A stretch of DNA of 34,977 nt from Mucilaginibacter sp. (GCF_028288105.1 NZ_JAQBOI010000207.1:1-34977), one strand, 5' to 3'; shown: positions 17,385 to 27,900, counted from the first letter of the stretch. The notes: a model not told the origin generated them from the letters alone. A program made the numbers and translations.

Positions 17385-19688
17385 CTATTTATAGGGCACA
17401 AATTCTTGCGGGATACCACGTTTTTTCATTAGTTCAAAAACCACTTCTTTTATTTCGGTAGGTGTAAGTAGTGTTCTGGGCTTACCTAACTTTACCGCTT
17501 TGGCTTTTTCTGCTGCTTTCAGTTCACGCATAACCAATTTATTATATTCATCCGCCCATTGTCTTCTGGCTAATTGCCAGTCTCCGCCGCCATGCTGTGC
17601 TTGGTGGGCTGCCTTATCAAGCTGAACTGTAAAATTGTCAATATCATCAGCACCGGTCATTCTGCGTCTTGTAAACCACGCCCTTTCCTCTTGCGGAAAC
17701 ACGTGATGTTTATCAATATTGAACAGACCTGTTCCCTGTGCACTACGATCCTGTATACCTTTGTTTCCCTCCTGCAGATCTTCAAGCGCTTCACCTTTTG
17801 CGCCAGGGGCACGGCTGTTCTCATCAAATCCTTTATGAAAATCTTCGTCCGATGCAAATGGCTCGCGCTTAGGTGCAGGCGCTTCTTTAGGTACATTGGA
17901 AGGATGCACTTTGGGTGGTGTAAGATCTGAAACCTTTGCAGGTGAAGTACGCACAGGCGGCTGCACAGCCCTCGATTCTAAGACAGTAGAACCAGCTTTT
18001 GGTACGGGTATATTACCTGCTATACCGGTATCTGCAACGGCCGCCTCCTGGCCAAGTTCCATTATCAATGCCTTCATCTTTGTTAAAAAGGCCCTTATAG
18101 CCTCAAACATCTCGCCCATTTCACCGGCAACTTTGCTTCCAAGCTTGCTTAACCATTCTAAAGCTTCGCCAACCAAACGCCCGGCCGACCTGACAAGCTC
18201 AACGGCCCCTGCTACTAACCTGGTTGATAAGCGCCCTACAATTGTTAAGGCTTCTTTAACAACGTTTGCAATAGCATCTGAAGCTACTGCAAGTATAACC
18301 TCAAAAAGTATCTGCCCTACAACCTTGCCCACATCCCTGCCATATTGAAACCAGGGTTCCTCTAAAAAGGCCATAGTTTGTGCAGCAACACTTTTACCAA
18401 GCTCCCTTACCTTAGCGAGAGCCATGTTGCCTATCGAGTCAAGAATCGCCTGGATCTGCTTCAGGTTCTCTCTTGGATTTTTCATAAACTTAGACACAGC
18501 ATTTTTCATCTTCTGCTCTAAGCCCCCTCCCTCTGTCATGAAAGCCACAATGCGCGGGCCATATTTAGCAGCTAAATCAGGAAAGGTTACCGCCAAAAAT
18601 TTACTTATCTCATAAGGTAATTTTATTAATGTGATAACAGCCTCAACCAAGCCATAAATTGACTTGCCTATACCTTCAATAATACCTAAAGCATATCCGC
18701 CTGTATACTTCACAGTATCTACAAAGCCCTGTTCAGTAAATTTCTTTTGTATCCGTTGTTTTTGTTCATCGGGCATAAACTTAACCCCGGCCAAAAAACC
18801 GCGCATAAACTCCTTTAAAACCAGCCATTGCGTTTTGCCTACTATCTCTTCTGCCCCGGCACCTACAATGTTATTATCCAGATAGCCCAACGAGATATCA
18901 GCGCCATCTTGCTCTCCTTCTTTACGTGCTACAAAATTGCGTTGCATACGCGTTTGCTGTATCACGTGTGTTAGCTCGTGGCCGAGTAACTTTTTACCTG
19001 TATTTGTTTGCGGATTGTATTGCCCGTTGCCAAACACGATATGATTAGCCGATGTATACGCCAAAGCATTAATTGAACGGGCAGATTTTGCGGCATTGGC
19101 ATCTGTATGGATACGCACCTTTGAAAAATCATATCCAAACCTTGGTTCAAAGTACCTTCTGGCCTGTTGTGAAAGCGGGGTGCCGGAGCTATGAAGGCCA
19201 TTTAAATAGCTATGCATGCTATTATTTACCTGCGGATGGCTGGTAGCGCTTTCCTTTCTTTGTACTTGTTGCTTCTTTTCATCTTCATCGCAATGGGAAC
19301 ATTTACGCTGTATAATAGGAGTTATTGGGGTAGAAACTTTTGCGGGCGCTTTGCTATCCATTTGCACAACACGTTCGGCCATAATATCCGCTTCCTGCTC
19401 AAATTTATCGCCGGGCGTATTAATAGTTAATTTGGTTTGAACAGATAGATTTGATGAACTGAATAGTGGAATACTATTAAAAGTAAAAGCAACAACAGGT
19501 TTTTTATTATCCCCGGGAGGAGTATCTGTAGGATGAGAGGCTAAAGGCTTAAATAATTTACCCGAAACCGGGGCGCCTTTTTTTGACTGATTTTTATTCT
19601 TTTCGTTTTGTTGATCTATGGCCGACGCTTTTAGGGTATCGGCTTTATTTTGTAAACCTGCTTTTTGAATAGTTGCGTGGGTTGACAT
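17385..19688 (-). CDS. DUF4157-domain protein with C-terminal HNH-like putative toxin domain (767 aa)
   Basis: LTINTPGDKFEQEADIMAERV...RKCSHCDEDEKK...FEPRFGYDFSKVRIHTDANAAKSARSINALAYTSANHIVFGNGQYNPQTNTGKKLLGHELTHVIQQ (HELTH at 18966-18980); C-terminus IDKHHVFPQEERAWFTRRRMTGADDIDNFTVQLDKAAHQAQHGGGDWQLARRQWADEYNKLV, resembling HNH/SitA/DUF2380-type toxin ends. Confidence 0.85.
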   Translation of the reverse strand: MSTHATIQKAGLQNKADTLKASAIDQQNEKNKNQSKKGAPVSGKLFKPLASHPTDTPPGDNKKPVVAFTFNSIPLFSSSNLSVQTKLTINTPGDKFEQEADIMAERVVQMDSKAPAKVSTPITPIIQRKCSHCDEDEKKQQVQRKESATSHPQVNNSMHSYLNGLHSSGTPLSQQARRYFEPRFGYDFSKVRIHTDANAAKSARSINALAYTSANHIVFGNGQYNPQTNTGKKLLGHELTHVIQQTRMQRNFVARKEGEQDGADISLGYLDNNIVGAGAEEIVGKTQWLVLKEFMRGFLAGVKFMPDEQKQRIQKKFTEQGFVDTVKYTGGYALGIIEGIGKSIYGLVEAVITLIKLPYEISKFLAVTFPDLAAKYGPRIVAFMTEGGGLEQKMKNAVSKFMKNPRENLKQIQAILDSIGNMALAKVRELGKSVAAQTMAFLEEPWFQYGRDVGKVVGQILFEVILAVASDAIANVVKEALTIVGRLSTRLVAGAVELVRSAGRLVGEALEWLSKLGSKVAGEMGEMFEAIRAFLTKMKALIMELGQEAAVADTGIAGNIPVPKAGSTVLESRAVQPPVRTSPAKVSDLTPPKVHPSNVPKEAPAPKREPFASDEDFHKGFDENSRAPGAKGEALEDLQEGNKGIQDRSAQGTGLFNIDKHHVFPQEERAWFTRRRMTGADDIDNFTVQLDKAAHQAQHGGGDWQLARRQWADEYNKLVMRELKAAEKAKAVKLGKPRTLLTPTEIKEVVFELMKKRGIPQEFVPYK

Positions 19689-19712
19689 TTTAGTTTAATT
19701 TGGCTATAGCCG

Positions 19713-21656
19713 CTATCGGCAGCTTACTATACCACTTGCCCTGCCGGCAGGTGTGGCTATAAAAGCATCTTGAGTAGTGCCCACCTGATCTACATTGGTG
19801 CAGCTATCTACATTCATAGCCCTCATAAAACCGTTAATAGTGGTAAAATCAGCAGCTCTTACTGTACCGAGTGCAATTGATGGGAAATTATGTGATGCTA
19901 TGAAATCAATAAACCCTTTACCGTGGCTACCTTCATGAAACCGCAAGGTTGTGCCCTTCCATCTTACATCCTGGGCAGTTGTACCTCTGCCGTAGGCAGA
20001 AGGATTATCAACCGTACCCATGTTCTGAAAGCTTGTTTGTATAGTGACAACAAGTTTAGAAGGGAGTGTAAGAGGCGTACGGGTCCTGCCACTAACTGTA
20101 AAAAAGCCGGTTATTAAACCACTGGGGGCTAACGAAAATTGGAATGAAGATGTAGGCAGGTTTGTTCTGAATGAGGTAGCATTACCCCTACCTCCGCTCG
20201 TATCAGGCAAAACAATAACATCCACATTAGGGAAGCTCATGGTGAAACCACCCGCGCTGTTTACAACCGCAGCATCGGGCACTGGTGTAGATGTTTGCGT
20301 TTGCGTATGTAAAAACTGCTGGAGCTTGGTGGTTGTTTCGCCTGTTTGGGCACTTAAATTTTTAGTGTCTGTTTCCTTTTTTAATTTATCGGCAGTAGAA
20401 AGCCCTCTTAAACGGGTATTCGTTTTCGGGTCATTTAAATCGGCATCTGTAAGCCTGTTAGTATCAAACTTCCAATCGAGCAAGGTCTCATTTGCTGACC
20501 TTACAATTTCGGTCTTTCCTTTATCATCTCCGTTTATGTAGGCAATTACCTGGTCGTTCTTAACAAACTTACCCATATCGGTCAGCTTTTTAAGATAGCT
20601 CTGCTGTTCGGTACCGGCTAATGCCTTTAATTTAGCGGTAATTTTATCATTAGTAAGGTCTTCGTTATCTATGCGAGCCTGTTTATACCTGTTGTCATCT
20701 ACCTTTTCTATTAAAGGCACCAGCATTGCTTTCCTTTTCATTGGGTCGGCCTCGTCCCAATAGGCTTTACCAATTATTGCTATGTTTCTATCGTCGGTAT
20801 CAATATTGGTAACGTTCCCCATTGATGAGCCCGAAAACTTACGCCCATCTTTTGGGAAGAACAGATGTATATCATCCCAAAACTTTTTTGAAGGCGCCAT
20901 GCCTATGCTTTTATCGTCCCACCAGTTGGCCACCTTTGGGGCCGGCGCCCGTTGTATAGTTTTGCCCTGGCGCTGTTGTATAACATGCGTTAATTCGTGC
21001 CCCAATAACTTTTTACCGGCATTACTTTGCGGTGCATATTGCCCGCTGTTAAACACAATATTATTGCTTGTTGTATAAGCCAGGGCGTTAATAGATCTGG
21101 CCGACTGTGCAGCTGCGGTATCTGTGTGGATGCGTACTGTTGAAAAATCGTACCCGAACCTTGGTTCAAAGTAATTTCTGGCTTGTTGAGGAAGTGGTGC
21201 GCCTGAATTGTGAAGCCCTCCCAAATAACCATTCATGCTATCATTTATCTGTGGATGGTCGGCATTGCTTTCTTTTCTTTGTAGTTGCTTTTTCTTTTCT
21301 TCCTCTTCGCAATGCGAGCATTTACGCTGTACAACAGGTGTTATAGCGTTTATTGTTTGTGGCGTTGCAAGTGAACGGATATCCATCTTTAGTACGCGTT
21401 CGGCCACAGCATCCGCTTCCTGCTCAAATTTGTCGCCGGGCTGGTTAACTGATAATTTTGTTTGAAGGTAATGGGATGAGTTGCTAAATAGCGGGATGCT
21501 ATTAAAACCTTTTGACGCGGTATATCGCGGGGAAGACGGGCTTAGTAATTTGCCCGGATCAGCCACACTCCTTTTTGCCTGATGCGTACCCTTTCCAGTA
21601 TCTTTTACCGCCGAAACGGTATCTGTTTGTTTTTCAAGCAATGCACGATCTGGCAT
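19713..21656 (-). CDS. DUF4157-domain protein with a second HExxH motif in its C-terminal domain (647 aa)
   Basis: LSVNQPGDKFEQEADAVAERV...RKCSHCEEEEKKK...FEPRFGYDFSTVRIHTDTAAAQSARSINALAYTTSNNIVFNSGQYAPQSNAGKKLLGHELTHVIQQ (HELTH at 20985-20999); C-terminal TTLRFHEGSHGKGFIDFIASHNFP (HEGSH at 19923-19937). Confidence 0.85.
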   Translation of the reverse strand: MPDRALLEKQTDTVSAVKDTGKGTHQAKRSVADPGKLLSPSSPRYTASKGFNSIPLFSNSSHYLQTKLSVNQPGDKFEQEADAVAERVLKMDIRSLATPQTINAITPVVQRKCSHCEEEEKKKQLQRKESNADHPQINDSMNGYLGGLHNSGAPLPQQARNYFEPRFGYDFSTVRIHTDTAAAQSARSINALAYTTSNNIVFNSGQYAPQSNAGKKLLGHELTHVIQQRQGKTIQRAPAPKVANWWDDKSIGMAPSKKFWDDIHLFFPKDGRKFSGSSMGNVTNIDTDDRNIAIIGKAYWDEADPMKRKAMLVPLIEKVDDNRYKQARIDNEDLTNDKITAKLKALAGTEQQSYLKKLTDMGKFVKNDQVIAYINGDDKGKTEIVRSANETLLDWKFDTNRLTDADLNDPKTNTRLRGLSTADKLKKETDTKNLSAQTGETTTKLQQFLHTQTQTSTPVPDAAVVNSAGGFTMSFPNVDVIVLPDTSGGRGNATSFRTNLPTSSFQFSLAPSGLITGFFTVSGRTRTPLTLPSKLVVTIQTSFQNMGTVDNPSAYGRGTTAQDVRWKGTTLRFHEGSHGKGFIDFIASHNFPSIALGTVRAADFTTINGFMRAMNVDSCTNVDQVGTTQDAFIATPAGRASGIVSCR

Positions 21657-21674
21657 ATAGGGGAACTAATTATA

Positions 21675-23891
21675 TTATAGTTTTTGTACAACAATCAGGC
21701 TTTTGGCTTTATCTATTTCTATATAATCACCTGTTGAAAGGGTTTCATTAACAAAGTTCATTACTCCGGGGAAGTAATCTGCATAATCATGGAATGCTAT
21801 ATAACCGCCGGGGCTTACCCATTTGGCAAAGTGATTAAAGTCGCGCGAAACGTTCATGTAATCGTGCATGCCATCAATAAACAACAGCGATATGGGCTTA
21901 TCCCATTTAACATTAAAAGAGTAATCTTTTATCAGTTCAACCTGGCTGGTAAGGCCTTGTTGCTCAATATTTCTGGTAAATGATTCAAGCGTTGGTTCAA
22001 GCTCTTCTATTACCTGGTCGGCATCGCCAACAACCCCTTCATGCGGGTCAATAGCGTAAACCTTAGCACTGGGGAAATAGGCTTTTACAACGCTACCAAA
22101 AAGCACGGTAGATTTCCCCTGGAAACTCCCTACTTCTACAATTGAATGCGGCTGTGGCAGCTCAATACATGCTTTAAGGGTTGCTGACAATAGCAGATCT
22201 GCTTCGGCCTCGTCCAGCCAACCCATTATATCTTTAACTTTTTTAAATAACTCAAGTGTAGATAACATATGGTTTGTGGGTTTATTTTCACACGTGTATT
22301 TATTGTAATTGTTAAACTGCTGCCTTATTTGCGTACGAATAGGATCGTTATACTCGCGTACAACAGGATGTATCCAATACGCATCGGGCCTGTTAAAAGC
22401 ATCAATTACTTCGGCTGAGGAGTAATCTTTTTTGTATTGCACAAAATCATAACTATTAGGGTTTGCTTCTATTTTAAAGCCAAGCAAGGCTGTTACAGTT
22501 GGCAGTACCACCTCTTCGGTAGCCCATATCTCCGACTTTTGCATGATCTGCCGAAGCTGATTATTGTTTCTGAATATCTTTACCAGCTCCTTTACTGCAT
22601 CTGCTGTAAAAACCGTTGACGGCCAGAACGACCAGTGCAGGAATTTGCTTTCGCCATCTTTAAACTGATTTAAAAGAGGTTTCCACAGATCGTACTCTTT
22701 AAAGGCTTGTATAGAGGTGTAGACATGAATATCATTTTGTGTAATACGTTTAGGCAGGTTGGAGAGTACGCCCACGTTTTTTAAAGGATACAGAAATTTA
22801 GCTATCTGCAGGCTGTGGTTCGGCCGCAGGCAAAGCTGATCAGAATCTACTATGGTTATAATATCGAACGAAAAATTTTTCAGGCTGAACTCCATGCAAT
22901 CCAGCGCAAAACTGTGCAGGTAGCCATACTTTATTACTTTTGAATTAGGACAGATAACAGCCCCATATTTTTCGTATGGAAACCCGCTTGAAAACAGTTG
23001 CTTATTTTCCCCTCCGTTATATAGCAAAATAACAGAGTCGGGGTCATGGTAATAAAGGTTTTTGACAAGATCTATTACACAGTCTTCTCTCTCGTGTACG
23101 CAACAAGTATATATATTTTTAAGTGGCTTTATAGTTCCGTTAACGTATTGGGTAATGTTAATATCATGATGTTGGATAGGATGTGCTATTGAATGCCCGT
23201 TATGATGATATCGATCAAAATCATAACTCATTATGCTTTTGATCTCATCTACTGATGAGCTTTGCCACCATGGGCCGTCGGTTTGTTTGGGGCTAACGTT
23301 GCTGTCATGGATCAGGTGAACGGCAATACTGCTATCGGGCAGTGCGGTTATTTTATCCTCGCTTGTGCCCCAAACAAAATAAGCGTCCATCCCAACGTCG
23401 ATGTCCGCAAACTTATTTTTGTTCCACAGTTCCCGCGTATAGCATAACGAACTACCTAACAGCCAAATCCGTTGATTTAATGGATAGGTATAAGTATGTG
23501 CAGCGTGGTTACGTATATCATAATACAACAACCTGTTTATACCACATACATCAACAGCATGGTTATTTAGCGCATTTACCTGGTAAGTAATACGATGTGC
23601 GGCATACCAGTCATCATCATCCCAGTTGATCAGAATATTCCCTTGCGAATATTCGCAGGCCATGTTTAACTTGGCGCCAAGGGTTATCTTTTCATCAAGC
23701 TGGTAGTAACGGATATTATTGGCTTCAGGAATCAGATCTTTTATCTTATCTGTGCCGTCGTCAATTATAATTAGCTCCTTGTTCGGATAATCCTGCCGTA
23801 AAAAGTATTGAATAGCATGGGGTACAAATTCGCGTCGGTTATAGGTGGGCATGATACAGGAAACCAAGTTGATATTTTTCTCGGGTACCAT
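21675..23891 (-). CDS. Tri-domain fusion: GT2 glycosyltransferase, second GT-like domain, SAM-dependent methyltransferase
   Basis: N-term VSCIMPTYNRREFVPHAIQYFLRQDYPNKELIIIDDGT...ILINWDDDDWYAAHRI (GT2); middle FDIITIVDSDQLCLRPNHS (DxD-like); C-term SIVEVGSFQGKSTVLFGSVVKAYFPSAKVYAIDPHEG...ISLLFIDGMHDYMNVSRDFNHFAKWVSPGGYIAFHDY (class I methyltransferase). Confidence 0.85.
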   Translation of the reverse strand: MVPEKNINLVSCIMPTYNRREFVPHAIQYFLRQDYPNKELIIIDDGTDKIKDLIPEANNIRYYQLDEKITLGAKLNMACEYSQGNILINWDDDDWYAAHRITYQVNALNNHAVDVCGINRLLYYDIRNHAAHTYTYPLNQRIWLLGSSLCYTRELWNKNKFADIDVGMDAYFVWGTSEDKITALPDSSIAVHLIHDSNVSPKQTDGPWWQSSSVDEIKSIMSYDFDRYHHNGHSIAHPIQHHDINITQYVNGTIKPLKNIYTCCVHEREDCVIDLVKNLYYHDPDSVILLYNGGENKQLFSSGFPYEKYGAVICPNSKVIKYGYLHSFALDCMEFSLKNFSFDIITIVDSDQLCLRPNHSLQIAKFLYPLKNVGVLSNLPKRITQNDIHVYTSIQAFKEYDLWKPLLNQFKDGESKFLHWSFWPSTVFTADAVKELVKIFRNNNQLRQIMQKSEIWATEEVVLPTVTALLGFKIEANPNSYDFVQYKKDYSSAEVIDAFNRPDAYWIHPVVREYNDPIRTQIRQQFNNYNKYTCENKPTNHMLSTLELFKKVKDIMGWLDEAEADLLLSATLKACIELPQPHSIVEVGSFQGKSTVLFGSVVKAYFPSAKVYAIDPHEGVVGDADQVIEELEPTLESFTRNIEQQGLTSQVELIKDYSFNVKWDKPISLLFIDGMHDYMNVSRDFNHFAKWVSPGGYIAFHDYADYFPGVMNFVNETLSTGDYIEIDKAKSLIVVQKL

Positions 23892-23912
23892 GTTCAGGTC
23901 TTATTAGTATGA

Positions 23913-24926
23913 TTATTTTATTCTTCCTTCACCGGGGTTTTGCAATCCGGTTCCGGTTATGCCTTGTGTTTTTATCAGTTTTGAAAATGAATCTGATGTA
24001 ATTATGTTTTTCATTTCCAGGTGATCTTTTTGCAGCGCTTCCATCTGTACTTTAAGCTGGTTTATCATTGCATCTTTTGCTACCGCCTCTTGTTTGGTTA
24101 CCGCCAGTTCATCATTAAGTTTTGTAAACTGCTCGCGCGTTACTACGTCAGTTGCCGGCACTTCGGCTGAAGGCACCTGGGTTGACGGGGTTTGTGGAGC
24201 AGTATCTTTCACAATTGTATAATACTTTACCTTTCCGTTTTCCTGATATAGATTCACCTTTTGCCCGGCCGCAACCTTTATTGGCGCTGATGTAAGAATT
24301 TTAAATGAATCTGAATTGAGTGTAGGGTTATAAGGCAATACTTCTTTTACCTCTACCTGCTGGGCTTGTAAATTAGTTGTGGCGGCGGCAACATCCTGCC
24401 CATAAACGGCGGCGGTATCGGTTGTTGGCTTAACCCTAATAGGGGGTATGTCTGCAGTTTTAAACGTGTTAGATAGCATATCGGTGAAAAACCCAAATGG
24501 CATAGAAGCTTTTTCTTTGGTTTGATTATAAGCCCCCTTAAAATCCGACTGTTGTACAAAGGTCGCCGCTCTTAAAACCTGTGTCGCGTTAACACGATCT
24601 TTGCCCACCGGTCGTTCGGCACGTACTTCCTGCCGGAGATAGATAGTTACATCATCTTCGCTTTGTGTGTTCCAGGTAACCGAGTTATCTGTACTGGTAT
24701 AGGGTTTACCCTCTTTGAGCACTTTAAACATAAGTGCAGGCGGGGTTTCAAGGCCCAATTGACCCAGATCCAGCATTGTACTAAACCGACCGTGGTCATC
24801 TGTTTTTAAAGTGGTCATGGCGCTTTGGAAGCGCAATGATTTATCCCATACCTCAACAGTAACACCTGTTACACCGGTATTGGTTTGGGCATCTAAAACC
24901 TGCCCGGTAATATTTAGTGAACTCAT
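23913..24926 (-). CDS. Protein with N-terminal carboxypeptidase-regulatory/transthyretin-like domain and C-terminal coiled coil (337 aa)
   Basis: LNITGQVLDAQTNTGVTGVTVEVWDKSLRFQSAMTTLKTDDHGRFSTMLDLG; C-terminal TREQFTKLNDELAVTKQEAVAKDAMINQLKVQMEALQKDHLEMKNII coiled-coil-like. Confidence 0.7.
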   Translation of the reverse strand: MSSLNITGQVLDAQTNTGVTGVTVEVWDKSLRFQSAMTTLKTDDHGRFSTMLDLGQLGLETPPALMFKVLKEGKPYTSTDNSVTWNTQSEDDVTIYLRQEVRAERPVGKDRVNATQVLRAATFVQQSDFKGAYNQTKEKASMPFGFFTDMLSNTFKTADIPPIRVKPTTDTAAVYGQDVAAATTNLQAQQVEVKEVLPYNPTLNSDSFKILTSAPIKVAAGQKVNLYQENGKVKYYTIVKDTAPQTPSTQVPSAEVPATDVVTREQFTKLNDELAVTKQEAVAKDAMINQLKVQMEALQKDHLEMKNIITSDSFSKLIKTQGITGTGLQNPGEGRIK

Positions 24927-24961
24927 AATTACAGTTTATTATAATTTAAATACATACTATT

Positions 24962-27900
24962 TTATACAACTGTGCAGCAGAATTTAATAAAGGCTTGTTT
25001 TAACACCGGCAGTATAGGGACAGTTGACATCCAATACTCTACCGATGGGAACGATTTTACATATTTACGCTTACTGAAGTTGCATATATGATATACCTGC
25101 CTGTTGCGTATTTCTACACTACCCAGGTAAACCTTGTTGGCTTCGGTACATTGCGGGCAATCGATAAGAAACTCTTCGCAGAACCCGTCTTTCAGATATT
25201 CTATCAGGTGCTTAAAGATATCCTTATAAGCTGCAAGTACATCATCACGATAATAGGCAAGGTCTAAAGGTGGATCAGTGGTATAATTTGGCGCTTGTGC
25301 AGCAAACGTAGCTTGTATATCAAATACGGTTAAAGTGTTCACCAAAGTATTAAGCACATAACCTTTTTTATTAAAATTATTTACTACAATACCCATTGGG
25401 AATAATTGTACCGGTATCCTGAATTGCGGATAAAGCTGCAGCCCGGCGCCTGTAGCCGGGTTACCTAATGACACTCTTATCACTTTAAACTTATCTGCCA
25501 GTGTAATAAGCAGATCAAAAGTATTAGCTATCGGTAAAAGCGCCAACCGGAAAATCGAACTGGCCTCCAATACCAATGGATTGATCAGTGCATTGGTGTT
25601 TTGGTCAAAACCACCAAGCACATCTGCACCTGCAGCATTAGTACCGGTAACATATATAATTTTGTTAAAAAACAGCATATCATTATTCCCATTTTCACCG
25701 CTGAAAGTGAAGAACGAATCATTAACAACAACCCCCGGAACACTGATATTAAAGATATTTACGCGACTAAAGGCCGTACCTCCGCTGGTGCTGGCCGCCG
25801 CAAATGCAAACACACCGTCATCAGAAAAGGCAAGCAAACCGGTTGGGTGGAACCCTTCTCGTACCGGGGCACAAGCAAAGGCTGCCGTGCCTATATTAGT
25901 TAGCTCGTATAAACCTTCATTAACTGATACGGCATATATCTGGTTGCTGTTAGGCCTTATGGCCAGCGTTACAAACTTTTTACCGCATTTTGGCGATGTG
26001 CTGGTCCATATATGCTGGCCAGTTGCATCAATAGAAGCAATTGCGAAGTAAGAATCATTATTATCAATTACTCCAATGGCATAAAGCGATTTGCCATCTG
26101 CCGAGATGGCGATATCTGAAACCACAACATTGGTAGTAGATGGGAAGTTAAGTATCTGCGCAACTTCATTAGTTTTTAAATTATACACGGTTATGCTATT
26201 ACCAAAGCCGCAGGTGTAAGCAAAGCTGCCGCTTGGGTCGAGCTTTATTTTATTGTAAAACTTAAGCGGAGTGCCAAAAACAGTATCTAAACCGGCATCA
26301 AGCGGATAATCTGGAAATTGTTTATCCTGATCATACATGGCGCAGAAAGTAGAGCTGGATAGCAATTCCCTTAGCTCGTTAAAAAAACACCATATCAGCT
26401 GGTCTTCATAAACTTTCTCATCGGTATTTGCGCCGCAATTTTTGGTTATATCCCTTTTACCCTTTTGCCCCGAAATATATGCGTATGACCCACTTGCCGA
26501 GTTTATTAGCTGGGCAAATAGATTGATCATGGCGGTAAGCCTGCGTTGTTCTACAGGTACAGGTACTTGTTCGGTTAGCGAGAAGGATAACTGCTTTTTA
26601 GCGAAAGTAATAACGTTGAGTATATAATCATCAAAAAAGTCTTTTAGTAACGAGTTTTCTAAAACCTCTTCCCAAAAGCTCTTTTGAACATACGCTTCCA
26701 ACGCTATAACCGGTGCTTCTGAGCCTTTTGCCGATATGGATAAACACACTGTTCCGCTACCGGTAGCATCTAATAGATTAGCTGCAGCGGCCCGCTCAAC
26801 CAGATCGTAAGCAATACTACTTTTGGTTTGGACAATATTCCCCTCGCAATCAATAGCATAACCACCACTTATATTTACCTGCTGCCTGTTAAAGCCACAG
26901 CTCACTTTAAGGCCACATACAACGCCGTACCCATGCATTAATTTATGGTGCAGGCGCAGATCGTTGGCGGCACATAACAGGTCTAAGGCTTCCTGCACAT
27001 TATCAGCATTGCCCAGGTTGCAGTTATTGTTGTTAAAACTAACATCCTCAGCGCTTATATCTGTTAACGATGGAAACAGGTTACGGCAATCTTCCAATAC
27101 AGATGCGCTGCCGTTTATCGTCAACAGGGCAAGCCTGCTATATTTATGGTGGATGCCAATTGGCAACTGCTCAACCGGGTTTAGGTTAGGTATTTGATAA
27201 GGAGGCCATTCCACCTCGCCGGTAGCTGTTCTGGCGGGTATAAGCCAGTAATTGCTTGCTTTATAGGTACCTCCGGTAAATTTTACCTGTATCCCGTCTT
27301 CAAGGTCTATCCAGTTATTGGTAGCCGTAACTCCATTAGCTGATGCTGAAGGCCCTGATTGATCCCAGCGGCGCAGCTTTTTATTTGTGCGGAAACGATA
27401 GGGTTCAACCGATGCTGCAAAGGTTATTTTACGTGTAGATGGTACCAGATCGGTTATTTGCATCAAAGGATTTGGCTTACCTTTAAGGGTAGATTCATCA
27501 TCGATAATTTCTACCCAATCCCCAATAGCGAAACCAAGCATAGTATCTTTACCTATCGAAGAAACGATTATAGAACTTCCCGAAATATCATCAATAGTAC
27601 TTTCTACAGATGCATTATCGCGCGACCATTTAAAAGTAACATTACCTGTGGTGTCAACATTTTGCACCTCGACACGATACAGCTGATTTTCTAACCTGCG
27701 ATAGCCCGAGCTTGGCGGTAACAAACAAGGATTAGCATCAGTAGACGCCCTGTTAGTTTGTACATTTAGCTTGCCGGTACCCGGTGCTATTAATGCATTC
27801 CACTCTTCGAACGGTGTTTTGCAGGAAACATCTGCATCTTCTGCCGCCGCTACCTTTAAATACTTTACCTGCCACACGCTTTGCAGGCGGGTAGTTGTAT

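Noticed and set aside
17574-18348. Antisense ORFs of 118-150 aa within the HNH-like DUF4157 gene, considered as immunity genes
   Set aside because: They are fully antisense to a strongly supported coding region, have low-complexity composition and no plausible start context.
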